Source: Asterella californica
Taxonomy: Eukaryota > Streptophyta > Marchantiopsida > Marchantiales > Aytoniaceae
NCBI GenBank assembly: GCA_036924285.1
Contig: JAYKYS010000001.1
Location: forward strand, 9,325,501 to 9,389,500
Length of the DNA stretch: 64,000 bases
Direction of reading: 5' to 3'
A model generated the notes under the pieces. The model ran no database searches. It was not told the origin of the DNA and saw nothing but the letters and a program-made list of their open reading frames with translations. Both the position numbers and the translations under genes were made by a program. This document shows positions 1-11,585 of this stretch, piece by piece. Every line of letters begins with the position of its first letter. Within the stretch, counting starts at the first letter, position 1.

Positions 1-2704
1 AACTAATAGATTGTGAAGTAGATGGAGTAGCAACTATTGGTTGTAAAATCAACACAATAGGTATAGAGGGTAGTACAACTGTCGATGTAGACTTGAATCA
101 AGACTTGATTTCGTCAAAGACAACGTCTCTACTTACATGCAACATTTTTGAAATGAGATCATAACACCTATATCTCTTTTGATCTGAAGCACTGCCTAGA
201 AACAAACACTTCCAAGCTTTCTTATCCAACTTACTATATCTTTCATCTAGTATATGAACAAAGCAGATGCTACCAAATACCCTTATAAAAGTTAGATCTT
301 GCTGTTGATTGTACAACACCTCAAATGGTGTGTTCTTATGAACTTCAGCAATTGGAGACCTATTCATAAGATAACAGCAGTGGATACAGCTTCTGCCCAG
401 TAAAGCTTTCTCATTGAGCAAAGCTATAACGCATTCAACAATATGCATGTTCTTGCACTCTGCAACTCCATTTTGCTGAGGACTATAGCTGCATTGGACT
501 TCTCTCTTGATGCCATGTTGTTGCAAAAAGCATCAAACTGGTCAAAAATGAACTCACCTCCTCCATCAGAACATAGATGAAGGATGCTATGTTTGAATTG
601 CTTCTCAACTAGGCTCTTAAATTGCTGAAATAAAGCAAAGACATCTGACTTGACCTTCAAGAAATAAACCCAAGTGAATCTCGCACAATCGTCAACGGAT
701 GAGATAAAGTATTGAGAACTTTACATACTCGCTTGAGAAGTTCTATACATCAGTGTGAATAAGCTCTAACACAATAGAAGCTCTAGTGCCCTTATGAGAG
801 AAGGGTTGTCTAACATGCTTAGCAAATTGACAAGCTTCATAGACCTCTACAAGAATAACATCTGTGAAATTCAAAATATCTACAACTAGATTAGAAATTG
901 ACAAAGTCTTCAAAAGTGAGAAGTTCATATGTCTGAACCTCTCGTGCCACAATTGTAAAATCAAAATCTGAGAACTGTCTATAAACATGGCAGTATCAGT
1001 TTTTGGTATAGTTATATCTAACTTGAAAAGCAGATCAACATTAGTTTCTTTGGTCATTACAATGTGTCTTCAGTTTGGACAAAGCAACCATGCTTGTTGA
1101 ACTTAACCTCATAACCTTATTCAGCAATTTGACCTACTGAGACCAAATTCTTAGTTATTGAACATCTCCTAAAGTTGAGATTTTCAAGGATGAAATAGAG
1201 ATATGTACATGATAGAGATGAGTATCGGATGTGAGTACCATCACCAGTGTAGAAATTTGCTGGAGTCTTCATAGGATTTTTGCTGCTGACCACTCGCCTT
1301 GTGCAGTCATGTAGTTTGAGCAACTAGAGTCTATGTACCAACTCTCAACGGATTTGGTCGTAACACCCATGACATGTTGTATGATTAACATGCTACCATC
1401 TGAACGATAATCCCCCATGGAAGTTTTGAGGTTGCTTATCAACCTTGATGTCATTTTACTTCTTGAAGCAGTTCTTTTCAAACCCGTCTTTTTGCAATAG
1501 TTGCAAAAATGAGTATTTGCATAACCTTTGCTTTGGGTATGTCGTGTTGTTGACCTCGTCCAACAGAGTTGCTTCTTCTTTTGTTCTCTACCTCAACCCC
1601 TACCAGCAAAAAAGACTTGCTCCAGAGTCAAATTTGGACCAGCTGAACTCTATAGTCTCATCTCTTTTGATACCAACATATGTACTAGTTCTTCAAACGT
1701 GGGATAAGTATCCCTAACAGCAATAGAAGTTTTGAAGGGCTTGTATTCTTTACCAAGTCCTTGAATGATGTGAAGAACGAGATGATCATCTCCTTGACCT
1801 TGATACCAATGCTGCTCAGCTGTTGATCAGACCTCTGATCTAGTAGACATAATCTATAATTGTCGAAGTATCTTTCTTGACCTCCAAAAGTTGTTGCTTC
1901 AGCTACAACTTACGAGCTTTAGTTGAAGTCTGGAACAAATTTGTCAAGGCATCCCAAACTTCCTTAGGGTGTCAACTGTCTATATGTAACCAAACATTTG
2001 TGATGAAATACACAATGACATGTAGTGTACAGCTTGTTGAGCACGTCTGTTTCATTCAGCAACAATTTAGTCTTCATCATCCTTAGGTGGTTTGCTGTCA
2101 GTGTTTCTAACAAGACCATAGAGTCCTTATCTCTTGAGAAATACAATAATTTGATACTTCCATATCAAGTAGTTGTTCGTCCCAAGAGGTTCATCTGTGA
2201 TGTTTGAGAATGTGTCTATCCTACCACTCACGATGCAATAAGTGGCAGACATCGAATGTTCAAACAAGCTCAGAATGAATAAAAAAGAAGATGATAGAAA
2301 AATATCAAAGAAGTAAGTCACAAATAAAACATAATTTTGGCTGCTAGGTCAGTCGATTCACAAATGTCAGCATGACCAAAAATGATCGTTAAGACCTTCA
2401 AAATTACGTTCAAAGTTGTGTTGACCTAAATAGTGAAACAACTTTTGCATACGATCTCCGATTGGAGCAAAAAAGTTTCTCCCGGTAGCTAGCGGCGAAT
2501 CCCTACCTATATCACTCTCCACTTGTTTTCAGAGACTAAAATGAGTGGAAAACCTCCAAGAATGCACTTCTATGTTTAGGATTTCACTCAGGTTGGGTAA
2601 GTCTGATTCGACTGAAAATCATAAAAGACCTGAAAACTTGTCACCTCCCCACTTGCATTCTCGAACCTCATTCATCTCATCTCGTCTCTCCTGCTCTGAT
2701 ACCA
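1..2704 (-). mobile_element. Ty1/copia retrotransposon, 5' LTR to integrase, decayed
   Basis: Internal region of a copia element read on the minus strand and cut by the window start. Pieces appear in the order gag, protease, integrase in different frames. The gag start (2321-2127) has the NYLIWK...FLKR block of UBN2-type copia gag. The protease region (1481-1269) has WYIDSSCSNYMT, where the usual catalytic D-S-G is D-S-S. A linker lies at 1323-1117 (ITKNLVSVGQIAE). The integrase zinc region (1057-743) has LWHERFRHMN and LELIHTDV. Catalytic-core pieces lie at 660-424 (SDGGGEF) and 526-98 (SPQQNGVAE, NRSP, F-LG). At least four frame changes and the altered protease triad make it non-functional. 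RT/RNase H would lie before base 1. A primer binding site and LTR edge at 2693-2705 fix the 5' end. Confidence 0.9.
2693..2704 (-). other. Primer binding site (initiator Met-tRNA)
   Basis: On the minus strand these bases read TGGTATCAGAGC, the classic plant copia/gypsy primer binding site complementary to the 3' end of initiator methionine tRNA. The preceding minus-strand bases end in TTAACA, so the LTR closes in CA immediately before the site. This sets the polarity of the element and the LTR/internal junction. Confidence 0.9.
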
Positions 2705-2925
2705 TGTTAAGATTCAAGGAAACTGTAAGCATTCATATGACAAGACAAGATAGTTATAGCCTAAGTCCAATCTGAAGAAAAGTGGAGAGTCTCAAAGTTC
2801 ACACAAGAGAAGGAGTCGAGGGTCATCAGTCTTTCTTTACTAGTAAGAAGGAGAAAGAGAAAAAAAAAGTGAACTGGGGTTGGGTCCTCATATCTTAAAT
2901 TAACTAAGTTAGCAAAAAGAGGAAA
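2705..2925 (-). repeat. Copia 5' LTR (outer edge uncertain)
   Basis: The inner edge is exact: TGTTAAG on the plus strand abuts the primer binding site. The sequence then runs through an A/G-rich stretch near 2840-2870. The outer edge is estimated, because the partner LTR lies outside the window and no target duplication can be recognised. Confidence 0.55.
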
Positions 2926-4072
2926 CCATGACTAAAGTACATAGCTAGCTTGCACAATATTCAACAAGGAAACCAAAGCCTCTGGAATACTCTTCGCAGT
3001 CTTGGTGGTCTTAGGGGAATACGATGCTATCCACGCGATGGAAAACAAAGAAGGTAGACTACATTGAAGAATGCTGGTGCATTTTTCCCATTTGCAGCAG
3101 TGACCTTCACTCGCATCTCGCCCCGACAAAGTACACTTTCAAGAGTTAGCTTCGTAAGCAAGGTGTGGGTTAAAGCAACCCGAAGACACCAAAGTGAGTA
3201 TTTGTGTTTCGAGTAATCAAAACATGGCAACCTCCCTTGCAATCACGATGTGAACCAACCTCCTAATCTACTAACTGCCTTTGCTTGAAAACTGAATGTA
3301 CACGACTCATCTTACTTACTACATTCCTAGCTTCTAAACCCTACGCGACCTAAGCGTGCGCACAACAAAGACTGAGACACTTCCCTCTATGCCTAGCATA
3401 TCGAGAGCATTGTTGAAAGTGTGGTCGTCTTCTATCAAAGAAAACGCTGATGTTGTTTGGTCATTCGCTTCAATTGACTCTGCATTCTGTGTTAACAAAG
3501 TAACAGCAACCTCTATCAGTTCGCGATACTGACTGAAACTGGACCAACTAAGTCTTTCAACTGGATTTGTAGGGGGTCACACAGTAACGTAGAATTCAAA
3601 AGCAGTATCAGCATTCGAACCTGAACTTGGAGAACCAAATTCTTGGCACGAGGGAGCCAAAGTCATACCCTGCTCTATACTACTCATCTGTATCTGCACT
3701 AAACTAGTATTTACGTGAAGGACAAAACCAAGAAACATGATAAACAGTTGAAATCAAATCAACACCCATGTATTGTTCACGGTTGGATACAAAATAAAAC
3801 GCTGAGAAGAGAAGCATACTAGTAGGCGAAGGATGGCAAAAGGGTGTCTTTAGGTAATCCTCCTCACATGACATGCTTCTGGTCATGTAAAACCTCATCC
3901 ACATCAAGAATGCAAACAGGAAGGCGGTATCTTAGTCGCAAAACAAAATGATGAGAGTCCTGTTCCCATGAGGAAGCTAGTAGATCGATCATTCTGGCCA
4001 AGATTCACAGCAAACCGCAGTAGACTTCATGCGTCCACGCAGTTTAGGTAGTTTGTAAAGGTAGTTTGTAAA
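2926..4072. other. No gene recognised
   Basis: Moderate-GC sequence between the copia LTR and the direct repeat that precedes TIM17. Only short open frames are present, with no domain, splice pair or repeat I can recognise. The 3' part may hold upstream control sequence for TIM17. Confidence 0.4.
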
Positions 4073-4257
4073 GCCTTGTAGGTGCCAGGAAGCAGGATTC
4101 AGTATCATGGGACTCAGTTGCGTTTGCCTTTTCTTCCTTCGAACTGCATTATTACCACAAAAGATCGCAGGGATTCCTGAGTGGACTTCAGATTGACTTC
4201 ATGTTGGTTTGTACATTTAATGAAGAACTTCTCCTGACTTGGGAGAGTCGCTTGTTG
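4073..4257. repeat. Direct repeat, upstream copy, flanking TIM17
   Basis: About 185 bp that recur in the same orientation at 6391-6549. Long near-identical runs are shared, for example GCGTTTGCCTTTTCTTCCTT and GGTTTGTACATTTA. This copy has about 27 bp (around 4146-4172) missing from the downstream copy. No terminal inverted repeat or coding content is evident. Confidence 0.85.
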
Positions 4258-4696
4258 TGACGGATGAATATGAATCAACAACCAACGAGAACCTTAGTGA
4301 GAGACGCTCCCTTGGTAGGTGGCCATGGCTAATCAACCGATGAACGAAGGACTAGGAGCAGACGACGAACGACACGACAGGGAGCTCAAACGCGAGCAGG
4401 AGTGAAAGAATAAGAGAACGATCGTTGTGCCCTAAATGAACAAGCCTCTGGCTGGTTTCTCCGGTGCCCTAATTGCCCGAAACAACCCGTAAGCCGTTCC
4501 CGGAACCTAGTTTCAGCTGATCCACCGGAGAATATTCTCGAGAATCTATAATCTGACGGTCAGTTGAAGCACCTTTGGGTAGACCCTGACCTTGGGGTTA
4601 AGTGAGATTTGGCCGGTTCCACTCTTGTTCCACATCAGGGCCTTGTGGCCTTCGTCGGGGTCGGGCTTCTACCTCACTCCAGCTCGACCTTCCGTC

Positions 4697-4705
4697 AAAC
4701 CCTAA
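4697..4705 (+). promoter_or_regulatory. Telo-box upstream of TIM17
   Basis: AAACCCTAA lies about 210 bp before the TIM17 start codon. Telo-boxes of this form are common near transcription starts of plant housekeeping genes and cooperate with other proximal elements. The match is exact, but its function here is inferred from position only. Confidence 0.45.
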
Positions 4706-4911
4706 GCCTGGACACCGATCGATCGGGTGTAGAGTATAGTCGAGTGCAATTTCGTCTGTCGCGGGTGGGGCGGGGGTTGGGATTGATTGCAGTGCACGGA
4801 GTAGCAGATTGTTAGATTGTAGAGCTGTTTTACAGGGGATTTGAACTTTGACGCAGAAATCGTACCGGGTTACGTTATTTGCGAATTGGGCTTTGCTGAG
4901 CGGAGGAGGAG

Positions 4912-5616
4912 ATGGGCACTCCCGACCACGCGAGGGAGCCGTGCCCGGACAGGATTTTGGATGATATTGGTGGGGCTTTCGGTATGGGCGCAGTAGGAGG
5001 AACTGCTTGGCATTTTATCAGAGGAATGAAGAATTCACCTCGTGGGGAGAGGATGTTAGGAGGAACTCAGGCCGTAAGAATTAATGCTCCAAGAATAGGT
5101 GGGAGTTTTGCTGTATGGGGCGGTTTGTTTTCCACGTTCGACTGCTCGATGGTTTATCTGAGGCAGAAAGAGGATCCTTGGAATTCTATTGCTGCAGGAG
5201 CGGCGACAGGTGGTTTTCTTCAGCTTAGAGCTGGCATGAGATCCGCGACTAGATCTGCAGTTTTTGGAGGAGTGCTTCTTGCTCTCATCGAGGGTGCCGG
5301 AATTATGCTCAATAGATTAACAGCGAACATGGCTCAACCGCCTCCGTTAGAAGAGCCGATGCCTCAGATGAGCATGCCTGGAGGCCCATACGCGACACCG
5401 TCTCCGTATACTGGCCAAGCGACAACGTTCAACGTGGCTGATTCCCCTCCGATACCAGTTAACCTTGGTGGTTCAACTTTTGAGGAGCGTAAGCTTGATT
5501 CTGAGAGTGGAACTGCACCTATCCCCACTGATCACAGCAGCAGTAGCAGTGGGAGTTCATCCTGGTGGGGTGGGCTTTTCGGTGGCAAAAAAGAGGAAGA
5601 AGGGTTCAGAGCCTGA
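4912..5616 (+). CDS. TIM17: Mitochondrial inner membrane translocase subunit TIM17
   Basis: The 234-residue protein is the core subunit of the TIM23 presequence translocase, which moves proteins across the mitochondrial inner membrane. The start gives MGTPDHAREPCPDRILDDIG, the usual short matrix or intermembrane-space lead. The PRAT domain follows: GGAFGMGAVGGTAWHF (first membrane segment), GGSFAVWGGLFSTFDC, a conserved R-x-KEDPWNSI-AGA-TGG loop, and a last segment near residues 118-133. The tail is rich in Pro, Ser and Gly and ends with WWGGLFGG and an acidic KKEEE. Plant TIM17 proteins are of similar length. The coding part is one exon. A spliceable intron (AG|GTGAGT at 5619 to GTGCAG at 5734) lies just after the stop, so the gene probably has a 3'-UTR intron close enough to the stop to escape decay. 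The gene looks intact. Confidence 0.96.
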   Translation: MGTPDHAREPCPDRILDDIGGAFGMGAVGGTAWHFIRGMKNSPRGERMLGGTQAVRINAPRIGGSFAVWGGLFSTFDCSMVYLRQKEDPWNSIAAGAATGGFLQLRAGMRSATRSAVFGGVLLALIEGAGIMLNRLTANMAQPPPLEEPMPQMSMPGGPYATPSPYTGQATTFNVADSPPIPVNLGGSTFEERKLDSESGTAPIPTDHSSSSSGSSSWWGGLFGGKKEEEGFRA

Positions 5617-5734
5617 AGGTGAGTGTTATTCTCCGGTACCTTATCTTGGACCTGGTCGAAGGTGAAGTCGTGAGCAGATGGAAGTTTCCTTCTTGTGTCC
5701 TGGTTAATGATCGTCTATTGCTTCTTGTGTGCAG

Positions 5735-7879
5735 GCTTTCAAGTCGCGATTACTTGGTTGAAATATCTTGGAAGACTCATGTCTGAGCACCACATTCGTT
5801 CCACAGACGAGCTATGTATTATTCAAGTCCTACCGGTTAACGGGCTGGTCGCAGCCCCGTGTCCTGTACATATGGGTTGACCCTCACATACCGTGAGTGG
5901 ACAGTTTTGACGTCATTGATTTGAGGATTTGAGGTTAAAGAACTTACGGTGGTGGCAGGTAAAGAGGTAAAGAGGTTCAGAATTCTGGCATATAGTTGCC
6001 TAACGAGTGGGGCGCAAGACCCAGGGAGAGTAGTATCTTGAATTGCTGCAGAACAAGCAGCAAAGTACATCAAGATGCATCGTTTGCCAGGGTACTTACT
6101 TCGGCCTCCAAGTAGACACCAACATACACAGGATTCTTATAGCACGTCCCGGATGGCCTATGTAGAAGTTGCTGGTGCTTAGTGGACGAGGCTTCAGGTC
6201 GGGGAAGAGGTAGTATGTGCCTGCCCCAGCACGAGTTGAATGTTCAAGAAAGACTCTGAAGCGACAAATTCAATCTTTCTGTCTTGTGGACGTTAGTTTG
6301 TTCAAGTATAAGTGATACCCCATCTTGGAGTATCTTCTCATTATTTTCTCTGCAAACTATTGCTACCAGTAAAAGAGTTGCTATCGTCATGGCCTTGTAG
6401 TGCCTGGAAGCAGGATTTAGTATTATGCGACTCATTTGCGTTTGCCTTTTCTTCCTTCGAACTGATTTCTGAGTGGACTTCAAACTGACTTCATATTGGT
6501 TTGTACATTTAGTGAAGAACTTCTAGTGACTTCGGAGAGTCGCTTGTTTCCCATCCGTTTTACTGCATGACCGGACTGTCACACTCGAGAACGGTGGTGT
6601 GATCTGCGAGTGCTTAGACAGCTTCTCGTATTCTCCAATCTGTGAACTACCGTAGATTTTACTGCGGCAGGGATATTGCACAATTGAGTTTTGTTGCTGT
6701 TTGTGGTGACCCAGTCAGTATTCGTTGAGGATGTAAACTATTTGGATTCATAGTTTACTTCATCTTAGAAACTATGCCGAAGAGCGCGGGTCATAATCAA
6801 CTCGAGGAATGAGTGGTTCGGTAGCCAGAAGCCGTCGATTTAAAGCTGCATCTGCTAAATCTTTCTGTCATACGAAAGGATTCTTTCAATCTTCGAACGA
6901 CAGTTATCTCAGCAAGCGTCCTGCGACAAACAAGCAGTCTGGCAGAAATTCTAATACACCGCTGGCTAATGATGTGTGCCGATAGTCGAACTTTTTAGTT
7001 TGCTACGGACTTAACTGACGAAGTACACTTTACAGGCACGCACTTATACCAGTGGTAACAAGATTAGTTTATCACTGACGGAGGAGAAGATGAAACTAAA
7101 TGTCTAGGGCGAACTTGGCCAGCTCCACGGGATGTGTAGGTTCTCTTCCTTAGAACTTTGATACAGGTAGGGAAGGGATCCTGACTACACGATATCTGCT
7201 CTGGAAACTCGATGAAAAGGAAAAGGAAGCCGAGATTAATTCAGGTTGTGTCCGTGAGTTTCCAGTAGGAAGAAAATGCAGGCTTGAGCTCGCAAGCGTG
7301 TGCGTCGGACGTGCCAGCCGTATGTAAACTTGGTCGTTTTTCTACAAGGTGTTAGCCAAGGAGATTATGATTTGATCTATATGCCCGTTTTAGTCCAGGC
7401 GTCAGCTGCACTCACGTCCCACTGCAGTCGCGGATGAGCAATGAGGAATTCACACTCAATGGCAAGCATTAAGGTTCAGTATGCACCATTTAGACGGACT
7501 TGAGGCCTGCCTGTACCGCGAAGCAAGTGTATAGCCCACTCAGCTGCAGATCTTGGGTTTGGTTATGAAGGATCGTTTACCCAGTTTTGGATGTCGAAAT
7601 CCGTGATGCCTGTGTATGGTTGAATTGGAGAACGGATTGCTTACGACAGTGCAATGCGCGTCTGAACATCTACACTATGAAGTTGGGTCAGTCGCGTGAA
7701 GTCATAGTAAACTCAATCGCTCCCGCTTGGATCGCTACGGGTAATGAAGATAAGCTCTTGCATCGAGCAAATCCTTCTCGCGACGACTGAGCGAGGCGAG
7801 TATGTCTTGGAGCTTTTCGCACCGGGTGTAGATAGCCTGTAAGAAAGGGTGACGAGACCCCGAGGAGAGTCCAGTAGCT
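5735..7879. other. TIM17 3' UTR and gene-free stretch
   Basis: After the putative 3'-UTR intron the sequence carries no recognisable protein. It contains the second copy of the direct repeat at 6391-6549. Open frames such as 7587-7790 have no family features. Promoter and 5' UTR sequence for the thioredoxin-fold gene presumably lies at the end. Confidence 0.4.
6391..6549. repeat. Direct repeat, downstream copy, flanking TIM17
   Basis: Same orientation and order as 4073-4257, shorter by one internal gap of about 27 bp and with scattered substitutions. The two copies bracket about 2.1 kb that holds the entire TIM17 transcription unit. Confidence 0.85.
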
Positions 7880-8569
7880 ATGGAGCGAGGTGGATTTCGG
7901 ATCAGGCCGAAGTGTGTGAGAGACAAGTGGGAGAAGCTGCTAATACGCAAAGGAGTGAAACTTTATGGCACCCGCTGGTGTACGATGTGCGGTAAACATA
8001 AAGCTCTACTTTCCGATGTTTGCTCCACTTGGGAGCGGTTCTACGTGGACTGTGATTCTCTGCGGAACGTGCTGGAATGCTCGACAGTGAAGAAGGTTAG
8101 TCATATGCAAGCGGGACCAGCAGTTAGTCTAGCTTTCTTTTTGAGACGAATAACATACGATCAAACAATATTCGAGTGACCTCACTTTCTAGGACTTCCC
8201 CAGATTCCTTCTTGGAGGGTAGCAGGCAAGTGGTACGTCGGTGCACAGTCCGGGACATCTTTGAAGCAGCTGGTTGAGTCGACTGGGCAGGGTACGCAGC
8301 GGTGGGATGTTGCAGAGTTCACAAGGAGACACAGAAGACGGGGGAAATGGGCGAAAGAGGAATTTGCAGAGTTTGTCAAAGGCTCTATCTTGAAGGCGAG
8401 GGCCACTGCCGCAGCACCAGCACAAGCCCCAGCAGAACCAACTGCTCCTCCCACTGGTGCAATCTCGGTCGCCTACTCTCTCGGTGTTGAATCCGACGTG
8501 TTTCTCTCACAAGATTTTCTCCTTGGCCATCAATCAATCAATCCTAAACAGTTTCTTAGTTCCATTTAG
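7880..8569 (+). CDS. Thioredoxin-fold protein with CxxC motif, two-exon model
   Basis: Exon 1 runs 7880-8095 (216 nt) and exon 2 runs 8204-8569; donor AAG|GTTAGT and acceptor CCCCAG join in phase 0, giving 193 residues. Residues 25-40 read GVKLYGTRWCTMCGKH, a beta strand followed by a CTMC redox site, then an FYVDCD strand. Exon 2 supplies KKIPSWRVAGKWYVGAQSG, matching the strand around the cis-proline of a thioredoxin fold (here IPSW), then a helix SLKQLVESTG. This arrangement resembles the small thioredoxin domain attached to plant VKOR/LTO1, but no VKOR membrane domain is found nearby. A basic helix (RRHRRRGKWAKEEF) and an Ala/Pro-rich tail follow. No transit peptide is obvious, and upstream exons are possible since a stop lies shortly before the ATG. 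The 3' end could also be spliced. The fold is fairly sure, the exact role is not. Confidence 0.6.
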
Positions 8570-11500
8570 TACTGCCTGGTGCAAGTTGGGATAATGATTA
8601 CCTAATGCAGCAGCCGAATCCTCCTCTACCGGAAAAGAATGGATTACCTTACGTTCTCAGACATCGAAGCTACCGTATCATTTCTCCTCTCCTTTTCCTC
8701 CAAGGCCCCGTCACACCTACAGGAAGCGAAGATACCTGTACACTCGTACTAGCCCGCCTGTTAGTCGTAGCGATTGTGATTTCCAGATCTTCATACTGGA
8801 TTTCAGTAAAAGGAACATAAAGTTCGAATAACAAAAGAAATTTGTTTCAAGATGCTCGATAACTTGCTGATTTTGTGTTTCCCAGTTGTGCACGGAATGT
8901 GGGCTCGGAATTGCCAACGACCTGCAGCGGGATGGAACGATACAAAAGATGCCATTGCTCACAGAGCAGCATGCGCAAGAAGCCTAATTATCGTCGCGGT
9001 AGCTGCGGCGACTTTCACACAGAAGAACTTCCAAAAACTTCTACAAGCCACGATTTCAAACGGTGCTCCTTCTGAGGTACTTCCTGCTGCGTGTAGTCCA
9101 GATTCTTTATGTATTTGTGTGAACAAGGCTGCAACAGTCTACGGTAGTTTTATACTACAGGTGTAATAACTGCGGCTGCAGAAAAGCTCATTATTCAAGC
9201 TGAACCCTACTAAGGCCATAAGTACATACACTTATGATGACAATAAGCGGAGGTTCAGAAAAGAAGAGCAGAAACTTGCCTCCGCTGCTGGCGCAGTCGA
9301 GCTCGAAACCTCCGAACTGAAGGTGCTCGAATACACAAATGCACAAACTCATCGCCTGAACTGGAGCGATTCGGTGGGCGGATCTTCTTGCGCTGAAAAG
9401 CTGCGCACCAACAAGCCTACATTAATTGCTAGACACCATCTCACAGAGAGCGCGGCGGGGCAGGATGGGTACATGAAACGTCCAGATGTAGTAGTTCAGA
9501 ACAAGGTTTGGCATCTACGTGAGCTACTGCGCCTTCCAGAAGCCAGTGGGGTAAAGCTGAGGAAGTCTTTGTCGACAGTTTTGGAAATCCTGAGGAGCGG
9601 ATTGCGAAACACGAACAGCGTGGGTGTGAGAATCAGAGGTAATATTTGAACTGACTGTTTCTACAGTTATCGTTGCACATTACGGTGTACACTGTTCTGT
9701 ATTCTCTTGCGGTAACGCAGTGATTGTTACAGTTAGTCGCCAAGTCCTCCTCATGTGGGGTCCACCATTCAGCAAACTTCTGAAGTTCTCGGATCTCCTG
9801 TAATTAGGATTTGTCCCGATGCTAGAGTAAATCAGAGTACTTTAGTTGCAGAGTAGTCTTTCCATTTTACTACTTCCTTTGCGAAGTCATGCGTCAGCTT
9901 CCGAAAGGACTGATTTTGGTGAAGAACGCTAACCAGTACTGTAGTTTGGGAAGTAATTATACTTGGCAACCACGTACCTAATAACCTCTCGTACTTCGTT
10001 AATTTGACGCACACAGGATCTACCGTAGTTGTTGTTCCTTGCTGGACTTTTTGTGCGTCCTAGCACACGCACATGGAGCAGTATCGTACTTCTGTACACT
10101 ATTGCCCATCGAATCAACAACAGGGAGCAATGAAAGAGCACTCTGATGATCTGACGTGGTGATTCACGATGTGGCCAAGTAATGCTCGAGAGGACAGAGA
10201 AGTGACCTTGTTTAGCGGTGGTTGTTTTGTACAGGATTGACACTTACCAAAAAATGAAGGCTTTGGAGATACGAAGGTGCGGCGAGGTATAAGTGTGATG
10301 AAATCAAACGTCGAGTACGCGATTATGACAAGACTCGAAGAAGAAGGATTTGATGTAGGAGCTATTCTGACACCTAATCATCCGTGTCTCCATTTGAGTT
10401 GGATACTAATTTAGGCTTTGCAACCAAGTAATCACACATGCGGTTCATGTGTGAGTGTGGGTAGGCGCTCTCTTCTAAAAATCTGTGATGTGGAAGTGTC
10501 CCCAAGACTAGCGTTTAGAAGTATCAGCACCGAATCAGTCGAGAAAAAACGTAAATGGTGTAACACCCGTGGCGATTTACTCCTGATCATCAGTCATCAG
10601 GTTCAATAAGTGGAGGCCACATGGGAATCTTAGCTAACACATCGGCAGAAACTGCCACATCTTTGTTTCTCAATTCTGAGTACGCATGTAGAACTTGGAG
10701 TGGAATGTCCAGAGACCTTTATACATTTTAGGATATTTCTGGCTATCCAATTGAAAATCACATCACTTCCGAGTTAAGATGATATTGAGTTACTTTTGTA
10801 GAATTGGGTTACACTTGACTCTGTACCAAACGACGTGTCCATGAACAGAGACTTTCAAAGACTTTATGCGTCCACGTAGGTCCAGACATCTGGCTTCGTC
10901 GAGCTCAGCACTCCACTGTTTCAGTCAAGTTCCTCTCTGTCAGAGTCGAGATCTTTGAGCGGCTCGCCGGTCTCCTGTTCCTTCTCAGATGAGATCGACC
11001 ATTTTATGCTAGCTATATCCTGAATACTGAGATGAAAACCTGTCTGATGGGCCCATGAGTTGATTATTTATTGTGGTAGGAAATTCCTCTGAGAGGTTGA
11101 TACAGGATAATCTTACGAACATCAAGCTCATTACACAATGAGCTTTTTACTGCTTTAACTCACCACGCCAAGCTGCTCTCTGCTCCACGCTTGACCTTGT
11201 TGCTAATCTTATCTCTGCCAGACGGGATCTGCTCACTTCATTCTTGCCACTCTCTTAGCTAACTTTTTTACAGGGTACTATCAACCCTAAGCAGTTAGTC
11301 AACAAGGCTCAAAGGTGACAATGACAAGAATATGGAGCCTTCGAGGAAGGACTGACATTGCGTTCAGACAAGGTAAAAAGAGTGTAAGGAGGAATCTCTC
11401 TTTGTATATCCACCAAAGTATTGGCTGTCTTGAATCCTTCAAGTAACATTGCGGGCTTTCTCAATGAGCAGCCGATGATGCGAGACTTACCATCTCAACT

Positions 11501-11585
11501 ACGACAGTGTGTGAAACGATGAATGGAGCTTGACAATTTCTACAGTTGTGAAGCTTCGCACTGAACACCGCAGAGTTTTCACGGC
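8570..11585. other. No gene recognised
   Basis: Open frames such as 8852-9166, 9323-9649 and 9929-10243 show no family motif, and I found no convincing splice chain linking them. The end of the stretch holds 3' flanking sequence of RPB9. Unrecognised exons cannot be excluded. Confidence 0.35.
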
